64,000 nt of DNA from Odoribacter sp036657595 (GTDB lineage Bacteria > Bacteroidota > Bacteroidia > Bacteroidales > Marinifilaceae), in contig JAVXFZ010000005.1 in assembly GCA_036657595.1 (NCBI GenBank), positions 1-64,000 on the forward strand, written 5' to 3'. Positions within the stretch are counted from its first letter, which is position 1. Each line of letters starts with the position of its first letter. This document shows positions 43,660-51,678 of this stretch, piece by piece. The translations under genes were made by a program, and so were the position numbers. The notes beneath the pieces were generated by a model. It did not search any database and had not been told where the DNA came from. It saw nothing but the letters and a program-made list of their open reading frames with translations.

Positions 43660-44094
43660 TTAGAAAGGTAAATCATCATTGTCGTCCGGCGTATTTACTG
43701 CGGGAGTTGTTGGAGCTGTTGTCGGTGTGTTGTACGGTTTCGCCACATTTCCTCCATTATCACCCTCTTGTTTGAAGGATAGCATTTGCATATTGTCGGC
43801 ATAAATCTCCGTTGTGTATCTTTTTACACCATTTTGATCGTCCCACGAGCGAGTGCGAATGCGTCCTTCAATGTATAGGCGCATCCCTTTATGTACATAT
43901 TTCTCTACAATTTCTGCCAAACCTCTCCAAAGGACAATGCTATGCCACTCCGTCTGATCTACATTTTCACCATTTTTATTTTTGTATCTTTCGGTTGTAG
44001 CAAGACGGATATTAGCAACAGCTACTCCTCCATCTAAGTATTTAACATCGGGTTCAGCGCCTACATTTCCAATTAAAATGACTTTATTAACCAT
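43660..44094 (-). CDS. ssb: Single-stranded DNA-binding protein
   Basis: 144 residues. The OB-fold begins MVNKVILIGNVGAEPDVKYL and includes TEWHSIVLWRGLAEIVEKYV and GRIRTRSWDDQNG. A Gly/Pro/Thr-rich linker ends in the acidic tip DDNDDLPF, which recruits replication and repair partners. Length is normal. The locus order ssb-gldE-gldD is the Bacteroidetes standard; mutY, often next to ssb in this phylum, is absent. Confidence 0.97.
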   Translation of the reverse strand: MVNKVILIGNVGAEPDVKYLDGGVAVANIRLATTERYKNKNGENVDQTEWHSIVLWRGLAEIVEKYVHKGMRLYIEGRIRTRSWDDQNGVKRYTTEIYADNMQMLSFKQEGDNGGNVAKPYNTPTTAPTTPAVNTPDDNDDLPF

Positions 44095-44326
44095 AGCGTA
44101 TTTTTTAAATAGTTTAAAATAATTGGTTTATTATACAATAGTTCTAATAAAACTTGTTGGTAGAATACATTATAAACTCGATTAGGGCACAAGTTATAAA
44201 GTTTTTTGGTTCCTTTGCATATTAGAAATAAAATATTTTTTCTGGAGCGAAATTAAGGAAAAAAATCCGATTTGGAAAAAAATGACAAAAATCATCTCGT
44301 TTTTTTTATTCTTAATAGAAAAGCCT

Positions 44327-44334
44327 TATATTTG
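44327..44334 (+). promoter_or_regulatory. -7 promoter element of the HU gene
   Basis: TATATTTG fits TAnnTTTG; a leader of about 50 nt leads to ATG 44392. Confidence 0.55.
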
Positions 44335-44391
44335 CAAACTGAAAAATAGACAGGAATAAATAAATTATTGAATATTAAATATTTAAAGAAA

Positions 44392-44679
44392 ATGACAAAG
44401 GCGGATATTGTTAACGAGATTTCGAGAACGACCGGGATTGAGAAAGTTGCAGTTCAAGCAACTGTGGAAGCTTTCATGGAGTCAATCAAAAATTCTGTTA
44501 TTGAGGGTAAAAACGTGTATTTAAGAGGTTTCGGTAGTTTCGTTGTGAAAAAAAGAGCTGAAAAAACAGCTCGTAATATTTCCAAGAACGTGACTATCAA
44601 AATTCCAGAACATTTTATTCCTTCATTCAAACCATCCAAGAGTTTTGTTAATGAAGTTAAGAGTAATGTTAAAAAATAA
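44392..44679 (+). CDS. HU-family DNA-binding protein
   Basis: 95 residues from ATG 44392 (MTKADIVNEISRTTGIEKVA); an earlier TTG at 44368 is rejected. The beta-arm region has the signature GFGSFVVKKRAEKTARNISK followed by VTIKIPEHFIPSFKPSK, where the usual arm-tip proline has shifted context. HU/IHF proteins bend and compact DNA as dimers. The gene leads a set with the mS38-like peptide and rng, an order shared by many Bacteroidetes. Confidence 0.95.
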   Translation: MTKADIVNEISRTTGIEKVAVQATVEAFMESIKNSVIEGKNVYLRGFGSFVVKKRAEKTARNISKNVTIKIPEHFIPSFKPSKSFVNEVKSNVKK

Positions 44680-44682
44680 GAA

Positions 44683-44688
44683 AGGAGG
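44683..44688 (+). promoter_or_regulatory. Strong Shine-Dalgarno sequence before the mS38-like peptide
   Basis: AGGAGG with five bases to ATG 44694. Almost no other start in this window has such a site, as expected for Bacteroidetes, whose 30S subunit hides the anti-Shine-Dalgarno sequence. Confidence 0.85.
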
Positions 44689-44693
44689 AATTT

Positions 44694-44783
44694 ATGCCAA
44701 GTGGAAAGAAAAGAAAGAGACATAAGATGGCGACCCACAAACGGAAAAAGAGATTAAGAAAGAATCGTCATAAGACGAAGTAA
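44694..44783 (+). CDS. 29-residue basic protein, AURKAIP1/COX24 (mS38/bS22-like) type
   Basis: MPSGKKRKRHKMATHKRKKR, then LRKNRHKTK. This highly basic peptide matches the AURKAIP1/COX24 domain found in mitochondrial mS38 and in small bacterial ribosomal proteins such as mycobacterial bS22. It lies 14 nt after the HU gene, is preceded by a perfect AGGAGG, and is followed by a terminator-like hairpin and rng. A role as a small-subunit ribosomal protein is inferred from the family. It is easily missed because of its length. Confidence 0.85.
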   Translation: MPSGKKRKRHKMATHKRKKRLRKNRHKTK

Positions 44784-44808
44784 TATTCTCGTTTGTGAGT
44801 ACAAAGAT

Positions 44809-44840
44809 ATAAACCTAAAGGCATTTGTCTTTAGGTTTAT
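44809..44840 (+). terminator. Terminator-like hairpin after the mS38-like gene
   Basis: Perfect 12-bp arms ATAAACCTAAAG (44809-44820) and CTTTAGGTTTAT (44829-44840), loop GCATTTGT. The T-tract is weak, so part of the transcription may run into rng. Confidence 0.75.
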
Positions 44841-44894
44841 TTGATTAGACACATTTCATATTATTTATCAGCTATTGCTTAAATTGAAACATCA

Positions 44895-46457
44895 GTGAGT
44901 AGTGAGTTAGTTATTGACGTAAAGGCAGATGAGATAGTAATTGCTTTATTGAGGGAAAAGAAGTTGGTTGAATTAACCAAGGAAAAAACCAGTATGCAAT
45001 TTGCTGTTGGGGATATATATTTAGGTAAAGTGAAAAAAATTATGCCCGGCTTAAATGCTGCTTTTGTAAATGTGGGGTATGAAAAAGATGCTTTTTTGCA
45101 CTATCTGGATTTAAGTCCTCAATTTCATTCACTTGACAGCTATATTAAACAGTGTATAGCTCGTAGAGGAATGCCGGTATCTAAGTTGAAATTAGAACCG
45201 GAAATTGATAAAACCGGAAAAATTTCTGAAATATTGACCGTGGGACAATGGGTAGCTGTTCAAGTAGCCAAAGAACCAATATCTACGAAAGGTCCCCGAT
45301 TAACATCGGAGTTAAGCATTGCAGGCAGAAATTTAGTATTGATGCCTTTTGCTGATAAAGTTTCTGTTTCTCAGAAAATAAAATCACCGGAGGAACGAAA
45401 ACGACTGAAGCGATTGATTGAAAGTATAAAACCAAAGAATTTTGGTGTTATCGTCCGGACAGTAGCTGAAGGGAAAAAAGTAGCTATATTTGATAGTGAA
45501 TTAAAAGAATTAGTGGAGAGATTTGAGACAGCTTTTAAGCATATCCGTGATGTAGAGCCGCCAAAGTTGATCTTGGGAGAAATAGATCGTACTAGTGCCA
45601 TTCTTAGAGATATATTGAATCCTTCTTTTGAAAATGTATATGTAAATGACATAACTTTGAGTAAAGAAATACGGCATTTCCTCAGTACCATTGCTCCGGA
45701 AAAACAAGATATTGTAAAATATGTATCACCCGAAATCCCTATTTTGGATCATTTCGGTGTGGATAAACAAATAAAATCTTCATTGGGTAGAACTGTTTCG
45801 TTTAAGAATGGTGCTTACTTGATTATTGAACACACAGAGGCTTTTCACGTGATTGATGTCAATAGTGGTAACCGTACTAAATTGGGAGATGATCAGGAAA
45901 CCAATGCACTTGAAGTGAATCTATCAGCAGCAGAAGAGGTGGCTCGTCAATTGCAACTTCGGGATATGGGTGGCATCATTGTGATTGACTATATTGATAT
46001 GCAAAAGGCTGAGAATCGACAGAAGTTGTTCGATCGTATGAGAGAATGTATGGAGATTGATCGAGCCAAACATACTGTTTTGCCTTTAAGTAAATTCGGA
46101 CTGATGCAGATTACTCGCCAACGGGTACGTCCAGAGATGACTGTGGACACGACTGAAATGTGTCCTGTGTGTCACGGTTCAGGTAAGGCAGAGGCGGCAA
46201 TTCTCGTGATTGATAAAATTGAAGATGAATTGGAATATTTGGCTTGTGAGAGAAAAAACAAGCAGATTATATTAAAAGTACATCCTTTTGTCGGTGCTTT
46301 TTTGAAAAAAGGTCTTTTATCTATGCGTTTAAAGTGGGTATTCCGTTATAAAATTTCTCTGAAGATTGTTGATGTTCCTTCATATTATATTTATGAATAT
46401 CATTTTTACAATCGTTATAATCGGGAATTATTGGAAGGAGATAAACCGAAAGACTAA
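44895..46457 (+). CDS. rng: Ribonuclease E/G family endoribonuclease (RNase G)
   Basis: 520 residues from a GTG at 44895 (SSELVIDVKADEIVIALLRE). RNase G/E matures 16S rRNA and initiates mRNA decay. The S1-like domain is near the N-terminus (GDIYLGKVKKIMPGLNAAFV). The catalytic domain includes FHVIDVNSGNRT and IIVIDYIDM, with the metal-binding aspartates, and the Zn-link CPVCHGSGK (C423, C426). The RNase E C-terminal scaffold is absent. No separate promoter is obvious, so it may depend on read-through from the HU gene. Confidence 0.96.
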   Translation: MSSELVIDVKADEIVIALLREKKLVELTKEKTSMQFAVGDIYLGKVKKIMPGLNAAFVNVGYEKDAFLHYLDLSPQFHSLDSYIKQCIARRGMPVSKLKLEPEIDKTGKISEILTVGQWVAVQVAKEPISTKGPRLTSELSIAGRNLVLMPFADKVSVSQKIKSPEERKRLKRLIESIKPKNFGVIVRTVAEGKKVAIFDSELKELVERFETAFKHIRDVEPPKLILGEIDRTSAILRDILNPSFENVYVNDITLSKEIRHFLSTIAPEKQDIVKYVSPEIPILDHFGVDKQIKSSLGRTVSFKNGAYLIIEHTEAFHVIDVNSGNRTKLGDDQETNALEVNLSAAEEVARQLQLRDMGGIIVIDYIDMQKAENRQKLFDRMRECMEIDRAKHTVLPLSKFGLMQITRQRVRPEMTVDTTEMCPVCHGSGKAEAAILVIDKIEDELEYLACERKNKQIILKVHPFVGAFLKKGLLSMRLKWVFRYKISLKIVDVPSYYIYEYHFYNRYNRELLEGDKPKD

Positions 46458-46483
46458 GAAGAGCTAATGAAGATAAAGTATAT

Positions 46484-46533
46484 AAGACTAAGAATTGCAA
46501 ATTTGAATTGTTGTGGTTCTTAGTCTTTTTTTA
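46484..46533 (+). terminator. Rho-independent terminator after rng
   Basis: AAGACTAAGAA (46484-46494) pairs with TTCTTAGTCTT (46517-46527), followed by a long T-run. Confidence 0.88.
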
Positions 46534-46653
46534 TTGATTTATATTTTAGCTGATTTTGTGGTGTTCTACTTAAAAAAACTTGAAAAACGTTTGCATACCC
46601 ATTAATTATATGTTAAACTTGCACTTACGTCCTCGGTGAAAATAAATTAATAA

Positions 46654-46661
46654 TATTTTTG
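46654..46661 (+). promoter_or_regulatory. -7 promoter element of dsbD
   Basis: TATTTTTG fits TAnnTTTG, about 70 nt before ATG 46734. No TTTG at the -33 position. Confidence 0.45.
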
Positions 46662-46733
46662 TGGAGAATTTTACATCGAATGGTGTAGATGTGAAGGATC
46701 TGATCAATTTAATAATAATACACTTAAAAATTT

Positions 46734-48767
46734 ATGAAAAAAGGATTATTTACTTTTTTACTGACGTTTATTGTGGGAATAGTCACTGTCTTTGCACAGG
46801 TTGAAAATCCTACTAAATGGTCGTATTCCCAGAAGAGCTTGGGGAATAATGAATATGAGTTAACACTTAAGACTGATTTGCAGCCGGGTTGGCATATTTA
46901 TTCTATGTATACACCAGCCGGTGGTCCGATGGCAACTATTTTAGCATTTGAGGAAGCTGGAAAAGGAATTGAATTATTGGAGAGTGCTACTGAGAATGAA
47001 CCGAAGAAAGCACACGATGATGTTTTTGGAGTAGATGTATGGTCATTTGAAAATGAATATATCATAACTCAAAAAGTAAAAATAACAGATCTTACTCTTG
47101 CATCCTTAAAGGGTACATTGGAATTTCAGGTTTGCCGGGAAGGACAATGTGTGATGTTTGATGAAGCATTTGACATTAAAATAGGAGAGGGAACAGCAGT
47201 AAAAAGTGATGTAGAAACGGCACCTGCTACTGAACAAGGTGCTGAACAAGACGATTCATTATGGATATTCTTTTGGGGAGCTTTTGTGGCAGGTCTTGCT
47301 GCGGTGATAATGCCTTGTGTTTTCCCGATGATCCCGATGACTGTATCTTTCTTTATGCACGGAGATGCGAACAAGGCAAAGGCGAAGGCTAAAGCTATCT
47401 TTTTCTCTTTGTCTATTATTGCTATTTATACTGCTTTAGGTTTAATTATATCTGTTTTGTTAGGACCTGACTTTATAAATTGGTTGAGTACAAACTGGGT
47501 ACCGAATGTCTTTTTCTTTATCATATTTATGATTTTTGCCGCCTCTTTCTTTGGTGCGTTTGAAATTGTGTTGCCATCTTGGATTGTGAATAAATCAGAT
47601 GCACAAGCAGATAAAGGTGGATATGTAGGAGCTTTTTTTATGGCGTTTACCTTAGTATTGGTATCGTTCTCTTGTACAGCTCCGATTGTTGGTACTGTAT
47701 TGGTTGAGGCTGCTCGTGGATCTGTATTGCGTCCGATTATTGGTATGCTTGGATTCTCAATAGCAGTGGCACTTCCTTTTGGTTTCTTTGCATTTTTCCC
47801 ATCAAAGTTGAGCAATCTACCGAAATCGGGAGGATGGTTGAATGCCGTTAAAGTGGTGTTGGGATTTATAGAAGTTGCTTTAGGATTTAAGTTCTTGATG
47901 GTTGCTGACCAGACTTACCATTGGGGCTTACTTGATCGGGAAGTTTATATTGCTATTTGGGTTACAATCTTTACTTTGCAAGGTCTGTATTTGATGGGCA
48001 AATTGAAATTTGCTAATGATAGCGACTTGCCATATATCGGAGTGCCTCGTTTGGCATTTATTATTGCTACGTTTGCATTTGTTGTATATTTGATTCCTGG
48101 AATGTTTGGTGCACCTTTAAAAGCCTTAGCCGGTTATTTCCCGCCGCAGGAAACTATTGATTTTGACATCAACCGAATTGTTCGCGAGAATGTAAAAGAA
48201 ATTACCAAAGGTGGACTTTCTGTATCAGCAAATGAAGTAGCCAATGGGCAGTCAGCTGCCTGTGAAGCTCCTAAATATACGGAATATTTACATTTAGCTC
48301 ATGGCTTGGATGGATATTTTGATTATGATCAGGCGTTGAAATGTGCACAAGCTCAAAATAAACCTCTATTTATCGACTTTACAGGGCACGGTTGTGTGAA
48401 CTGTCGGGAAATGGAACAGAGCGTATGGGCTGATCCGCGCGTATTAGAGATGTTGAAAAAAGATTTTGTGGTTGTTGCTTTGTATGTTGATGATAAGACT
48501 ACATTGCCTGAGAATGAGTGGTATGTGTCGGAATACGATGGAAAGAAGAAAAAAACATTGGGAAAGAAAAATGCTGATTTCCAAATCAAGAAATTTGATT
48601 CCAATGCACAGCCTAACTATATTTTACTTGATAGCCGTGGCGGAAACGATCAGGATTTACAACAACACGTCTTGGCTCCAGCGCGGGGACATAATCTTGA
48701 TAAGGATGCTTTTGTTGCATTTCTGAAGCAGGGAATTGACGAATATAAGAAAAGAGGAAATAAATAA
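46734..48767 (+). CDS. dsbD: Thiol:disulfide interchange protein DsbD
   Basis: 677 residues. After a signal peptide (KGLFTFLLTFIVGIVTVFAQ) comes the N-terminal periplasmic domain with FQVCREGQCVMFDEAF, whose two cysteines pass electrons to periplasmic partners. The central eight-helix domain has the redox cysteines in IMPCVFPMIP (C195) and FSCTAP (C314). The C-terminal thioredoxin domain has GHGCVNCREME (C554, C557). DsbD carries reducing power from cytoplasmic thioredoxin to the periplasm. The gene is monocistronic between two terminators. Confidence 0.95.
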   Translation: MKKGLFTFLLTFIVGIVTVFAQVENPTKWSYSQKSLGNNEYELTLKTDLQPGWHIYSMYTPAGGPMATILAFEEAGKGIELLESATENEPKKAHDDVFGVDVWSFENEYIITQKVKITDLTLASLKGTLEFQVCREGQCVMFDEAFDIKIGEGTAVKSDVETAPATEQGAEQDDSLWIFFWGAFVAGLAAVIMPCVFPMIPMTVSFFMHGDANKAKAKAKAIFFSLSIIAIYTALGLIISVLLGPDFINWLSTNWVPNVFFFIIFMIFAASFFGAFEIVLPSWIVNKSDAQADKGGYVGAFFMAFTLVLVSFSCTAPIVGTVLVEAARGSVLRPIIGMLGFSIAVALPFGFFAFFPSKLSNLPKSGGWLNAVKVVLGFIEVALGFKFLMVADQTYHWGLLDREVYIAIWVTIFTLQGLYLMGKLKFANDSDLPYIGVPRLAFIIATFAFVVYLIPGMFGAPLKALAGYFPPQETIDFDINRIVRENVKEITKGGLSVSANEVANGQSAACEAPKYTEYLHLAHGLDGYFDYDQALKCAQAQNKPLFIDFTGHGCVNCREMEQSVWADPRVLEMLKKDFVVVALYVDDKTTLPENEWYVSEYDGKKKKTLGKKNADFQIKKFDSNAQPNYILLDSRGGNDQDLQQHVLAPARGHNLDKDAFVAFLKQGIDEYKKRGNK

Positions 48768-48784
48768 GTCAATAAATTTGAGAT

Positions 48785-48826
48785 AAATACTCCTTATGAA
48801 GATAGCTTCGTAAGGAGTATTTTTTT
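48785..48826 (+). terminator. Rho-independent terminator after dsbD
   Basis: AAATACTCCTTA (48785-48796) pairs with TAAGGAGTATTT (48811-48822) and an inner GAAG/CTTC stem closes the loop; a T-run follows. Confidence 0.9.
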
Positions 48827-49010
48827 GAATAAAACAATTGGATATGAATGGATGACTCTGTTTGTTTTTGAGTTTATTGGTCCTGCTTGAAATAGCTTTT
48901 TATTTATTTTTCTGTTATTATCCGTAATGACGAAATGATAGGAATTATACTATAAAAAGTAATCTTGTTATTTTATGTTCTTTAAATAAAATTATTTATT
49001 TAAATTGACT

Positions 49011-49018
49011 TACCTTTG
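49011..49018 (+). promoter_or_regulatory. -7 promoter element of the DUF5715-like gene
   Basis: TACCTTTG fits TAnnTTTG and lies 20-30 nt before the start codons at 49039 and 49048. Confidence 0.55.
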
Positions 49019-49038
49019 CCGTGTAAAAGAAAGATAAT

Positions 49039-49656
49039 ATGTGTTTAATGAAATATATCTTGACGATTTTGTTGTTTGCCTTTCTGATGGGGTGTGGAGG
49101 GAAGCAGGAAAAGGATAATTTTCAATATTTTAAAAATTATCAACGTACTTTTAATGATCTGAATGACGCGCATTTAAGGTCTGCTCGGTATTGGGGAATA
49201 CGACCGCTTAATTCTGAAGATAATCTTGACGGACAAAGTAATAAATTGGAAGAAATCAGCTCCTGTCGTTATTATGAATTGGATGAATTGACACATTCGT
49301 TGCCTTATCTCGTTCCGCGTGCAGAGGAACTTTTAGAAATGATTGGGCGAAATTTTCGTGATGCAGTGGACTCAAAAGGATTGTCATCGTGTAAAATTAT
49401 TGTGACGAGTGTATTGAGAACGTATGGCTCTGTTCGGAAATTGAAACGGAAAAATACAAATGCGAGTGCCAATTCCGCCCATGTGTATGGGACTACTTTT
49501 GATATAGCTTATGGTCGTTTTAAAGGAGCTGATGATGAAGATATTAAAAAATTGAAGTCTATCTTGGCTGAAGTTTTGCAAGATTTGCGGAAACAGAAAA
49601 AATGTTATGTCCGTTATGAATATAAGCAGGGATGTTTCCATATTACTGTACGGTGA
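49039..49656 (+). CDS. DUF5715-like lipoprotein, M15 peptidase fold
   Basis: 205 residues with a lipoprotein signal ending FLMGC (C19); the start could also be Met 4 at 49048. The C-terminal domain resembles the M15/VanY-type zinc peptidase fold: IVTSVLRTYGSVRKL, then SAHVYGTTFDIAYG with the H148...D155 zinc pair, and a final GCFHITV with H201 as third ligand. This set matches DUF5715 proteins of Bacteroidetes, presumed to act on cell-wall peptides. Catalytic activity is inferred from the retained ligands. Confidence 0.82.
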   Translation: MCLMKYILTILLFAFLMGCGGKQEKDNFQYFKNYQRTFNDLNDAHLRSARYWGIRPLNSEDNLDGQSNKLEEISSCRYYELDELTHSLPYLVPRAEELLEMIGRNFRDAVDSKGLSSCKIIVTSVLRTYGSVRKLKRKNTNASANSAHVYGTTFDIAYGRFKGADDEDIKKLKSILAEVLQDLRKQKKCYVRYEYKQGCFHITVR

Positions 49657-49679
49657 TGTAGAATGAAGAATATTTTGTT

Positions 49680-49687
49680 TATCTTTG
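49680..49687 (+). promoter_or_regulatory. -7 promoter element of ychF
   Basis: TATCTTTG fits TAnnTTTG, with a leader of about 78 nt to ATG 49771. Confidence 0.55.
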
Positions 49688-49770
49688 CAGATCTTTTATA
49701 GAACGAATTGTCTGAAGAGTGGACGGAATCATTCTTCCTTTTTCTTTTTAATCTTTTTAATCTTTTATAT

Positions 49771-50871
49771 ATGGGTTTACAGTGCGGAATAGTCGGACTG
49801 CCGAATGTTGGAAAGTCTACGTTGTTTAATTGTTTGAGCAATGCGAAAGCGCAATCAGCAAATTTTCCATTTTGTACAATAGAGCCGAATGTGGGGGTTA
49901 CTACCGTTCCTGATGAGCGTTTGAATAAATTAGTGGAATTAGTCAATCCGCAAAATATTGTGCCTGCTGTTGTGGAGATTGTTGATATTGCCGGTTTGGT
50001 AAAAGGGGCAAGCAAGGGAGAAGGATTGGGTAATAAATTTCTTTCCAATATTCGTGAGACTGATGCTATCATCCACGTTTTACGTTGTTTTGACGATGAT
50101 AATATTGTGCACGTAGATGGAAGTGTCGATCCTGTACGTGATAAAGAAATTATTGATACAGAATTGCAATTGAAAGATTTGGAAACGGTGGAGAATCGTT
50201 TACAAAAAGAAGAAAAAAGAGCGATGACCGGAGGGGATGCAAATGCAAAACGTTTGGTGGAAGTGTTATATTTATATAAGAATGCTTTGGAAAAGGGATT
50301 CTCGGCTCGAACGGTTGTTTTAGATACACTACAACAAGAAACTGCCAAAGATTTACAGTTGTTGACCAGCAAACCGGTATTGTATGTTTGTAATGTTGAC
50401 GAAGGATCAGTGGTGAATGGAAATAAATATGTAGATGCCATTCGAGAAGCTGTCAAGAATGAAGAAGCGGAAGTGTTAGTGATAGGAGCTGGAATTGAAG
50501 CGGATATTGCAGAACTCGAAACGTATGAGGAAAAACAAATGTTTTTAGAAGATATAGGATTAAAAGAAGCGGGTGTGAATAAATTAATTCGTACGGCTTA
50601 TCACTTATTGAGTTTGCAAACCTATTTTACTGCCGGTCCTAAAGAAGTACGTGCTTGGACATTTCGTAAAGGGATGAAAGCACCGCAGACTGCTGGAATT
50701 ATACATACTGATTTTGAGAAAGGATTTATTCGTGCGGAGGTAATTAAATATGCGGACTTTATTGTATATGGGTCGGAAACGAAATGCAAAGAGGCTGGAA
50801 AAATGTCGGTTGAGGGAAAAGACTATATCGTACAAGATGGAGATATGATGAATTTCCGTTTTAACGTATAA
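49771..50871 (+). CDS. ychF: Redox-regulated ATPase YchF (Obg family)
   Basis: 366 residues from ATG 49771 (MGLQCGIVGLPNVGKSTLFN). YchF/OLA1 binds ATP rather than GTP and associates with ribosomes. The P-loop GLPNVGKS is at residues 9-16, VDIAGLVKGASKGEGLGNKF forms the G3 region, and the G4 motif is YVCNVDEGS, in place of NKxD. The C-terminal TGS-like domain includes RAWTFRKGMKAPQTAGIIHT. An in-frame extension upstream to 49708 is non-homologous. Confidence 0.95.
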   Translation: MGLQCGIVGLPNVGKSTLFNCLSNAKAQSANFPFCTIEPNVGVTTVPDERLNKLVELVNPQNIVPAVVEIVDIAGLVKGASKGEGLGNKFLSNIRETDAIIHVLRCFDDDNIVHVDGSVDPVRDKEIIDTELQLKDLETVENRLQKEEKRAMTGGDANAKRLVEVLYLYKNALEKGFSARTVVLDTLQQETAKDLQLLTSKPVLYVCNVDEGSVVNGNKYVDAIREAVKNEEAEVLVIGAGIEADIAELETYEEKQMFLEDIGLKEAGVNKLIRTAYHLLSLQTYFTAGPKEVRAWTFRKGMKAPQTAGIIHTDFEKGFIRAEVIKYADFIVYGSETKCKEAGKMSVEGKDYIVQDGDMMNFRFNV

Positions 50872-50872
50872 A

Positions 50873-50917
50873 ACGTCTGTATTTACTCAGGAGTTACTCC
50901 TGAGTAAATACAGACGT
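50873..50917. terminator. 45-bp perfect palindrome between ychF and lolA
   Basis: Two 22-nt arms (50873-50894 and 50896-50917) are exact reverse complements around a single T. It sits 1 nt after the ychF stop and 11 nt from the lolA stop, so it probably ends both transcripts, although neither side has a proper T-tract. Confidence 0.8.
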
Positions 50918-50928
50918 AATAAGCTCTA

Positions 50929-51570
50929 TTATCTCATATCAACTACTTCTACATCGGGATGCTTAACGGAGTCAAATTGGAAAAATGAATCAGCAGGGGT
51001 GGGAGTTAATGGTTTGATGGATTGGATAGAAATAACAATGTTATTACCGTCTTTCCCAAAAGAAGTGACTTTTTGAATGGAAGAAGTGGCAACATTAACC
51101 CAGATGCCTACTTTAGTAAAATTCTTCTTGACAGTCGGCATTAATTCAATATAAGCAATTCCATTAGTCGTGCTGATTAATTTTTGATCGAATCCTTTTT
51201 GATAAATATCGAATAAGGAAGCTGGGTTGTTCAACATTTCTCCTTCCTCGCTACTTGGATTCTTGATGTTTACCTCTTTTACTTCGGGCATATAAGTGTA
51301 TAGATTTTTGCCATCGTAGTAATTTTCAACATCCATCAAATTTAGTTTATACAGATTCCCTTTCATCCAGGCTTTTCCTTTATGGGATTCGTTAATATTT
51401 TCAGCCGGATTTTCCATTGAAAAAGTAAAATCAATTTCTGCTGCCGAATAAGCTTTAAATTTAGTTGCTGCTTTGTCTAAAATAGCTTTGGCTTTCGGAT
51501 CGCTTTGTGCGAGAACAGCGAAAGTCATTAATGTCAATAGGATTGTTGTGAAATACCGCATAATATTCAA
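50929..51570 (-). CDS. lolA: LolA-like outer-membrane lipoprotein carrier
   Basis: 213 residues with a signal peptide (MRYFTTILLTLMTFAVLAQ from the second Met at 51561). The half-barrel LolA domain is recognisable from AEIDFTFSMENPAENINESH, GKAWMKGNLYKLNLMDVENY and DGKNLYTYMPEVKEVNI. LolA shuttles lipoproteins across the periplasm, which matters in a phylum with many surface lipoproteins. It is longer at the C-terminus than the E. coli protein but normal for Bacteroidetes. Confidence 0.9.
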   Translation of the reverse strand: MNIMRYFTTILLTLMTFAVLAQSDPKAKAILDKAATKFKAYSAAEIDFTFSMENPAENINESHKGKAWMKGNLYKLNLMDVENYYDGKNLYTYMPEVKEVNIKNPSSEEGEMLNNPASLFDIYQKGFDQKLISTTNGIAYIELMPTVKKNFTKVGIWVNVATSSIQKVTSFGKDGNNIVISIQSIKPLTPTPADSFFQFDSVKHPDVEVVDMR

Positions 51571-51605
51571 ATTAAAAATATGTTGATAGAATCTTCATTA
51601 TGCGA

Positions 51606-51613
51606 CAAAGATA
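51606..51613 (-). promoter_or_regulatory. -7 promoter element of lolA
   Basis: Minus-strand TATCTTTG fits TAnnTTTG, about 36 nt before ATG 51570. Confidence 0.55.
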
Positions 51614-51644
51614 AGTAATGTGTGGTATATTCTGAAATTTTATT

Positions 51645-51652
51645 TAGTTTTG
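51645..51652 (+). promoter_or_regulatory. -7 promoter element of cdaA
   Basis: TAGTTTTG fits TAnnTTTG, 26 nt before ATG 51679, and is divergent from the lolA element. Confidence 0.5.
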
Positions 51653-51678
51653 TCAGATCAAATAAGAAATAAGGATCT

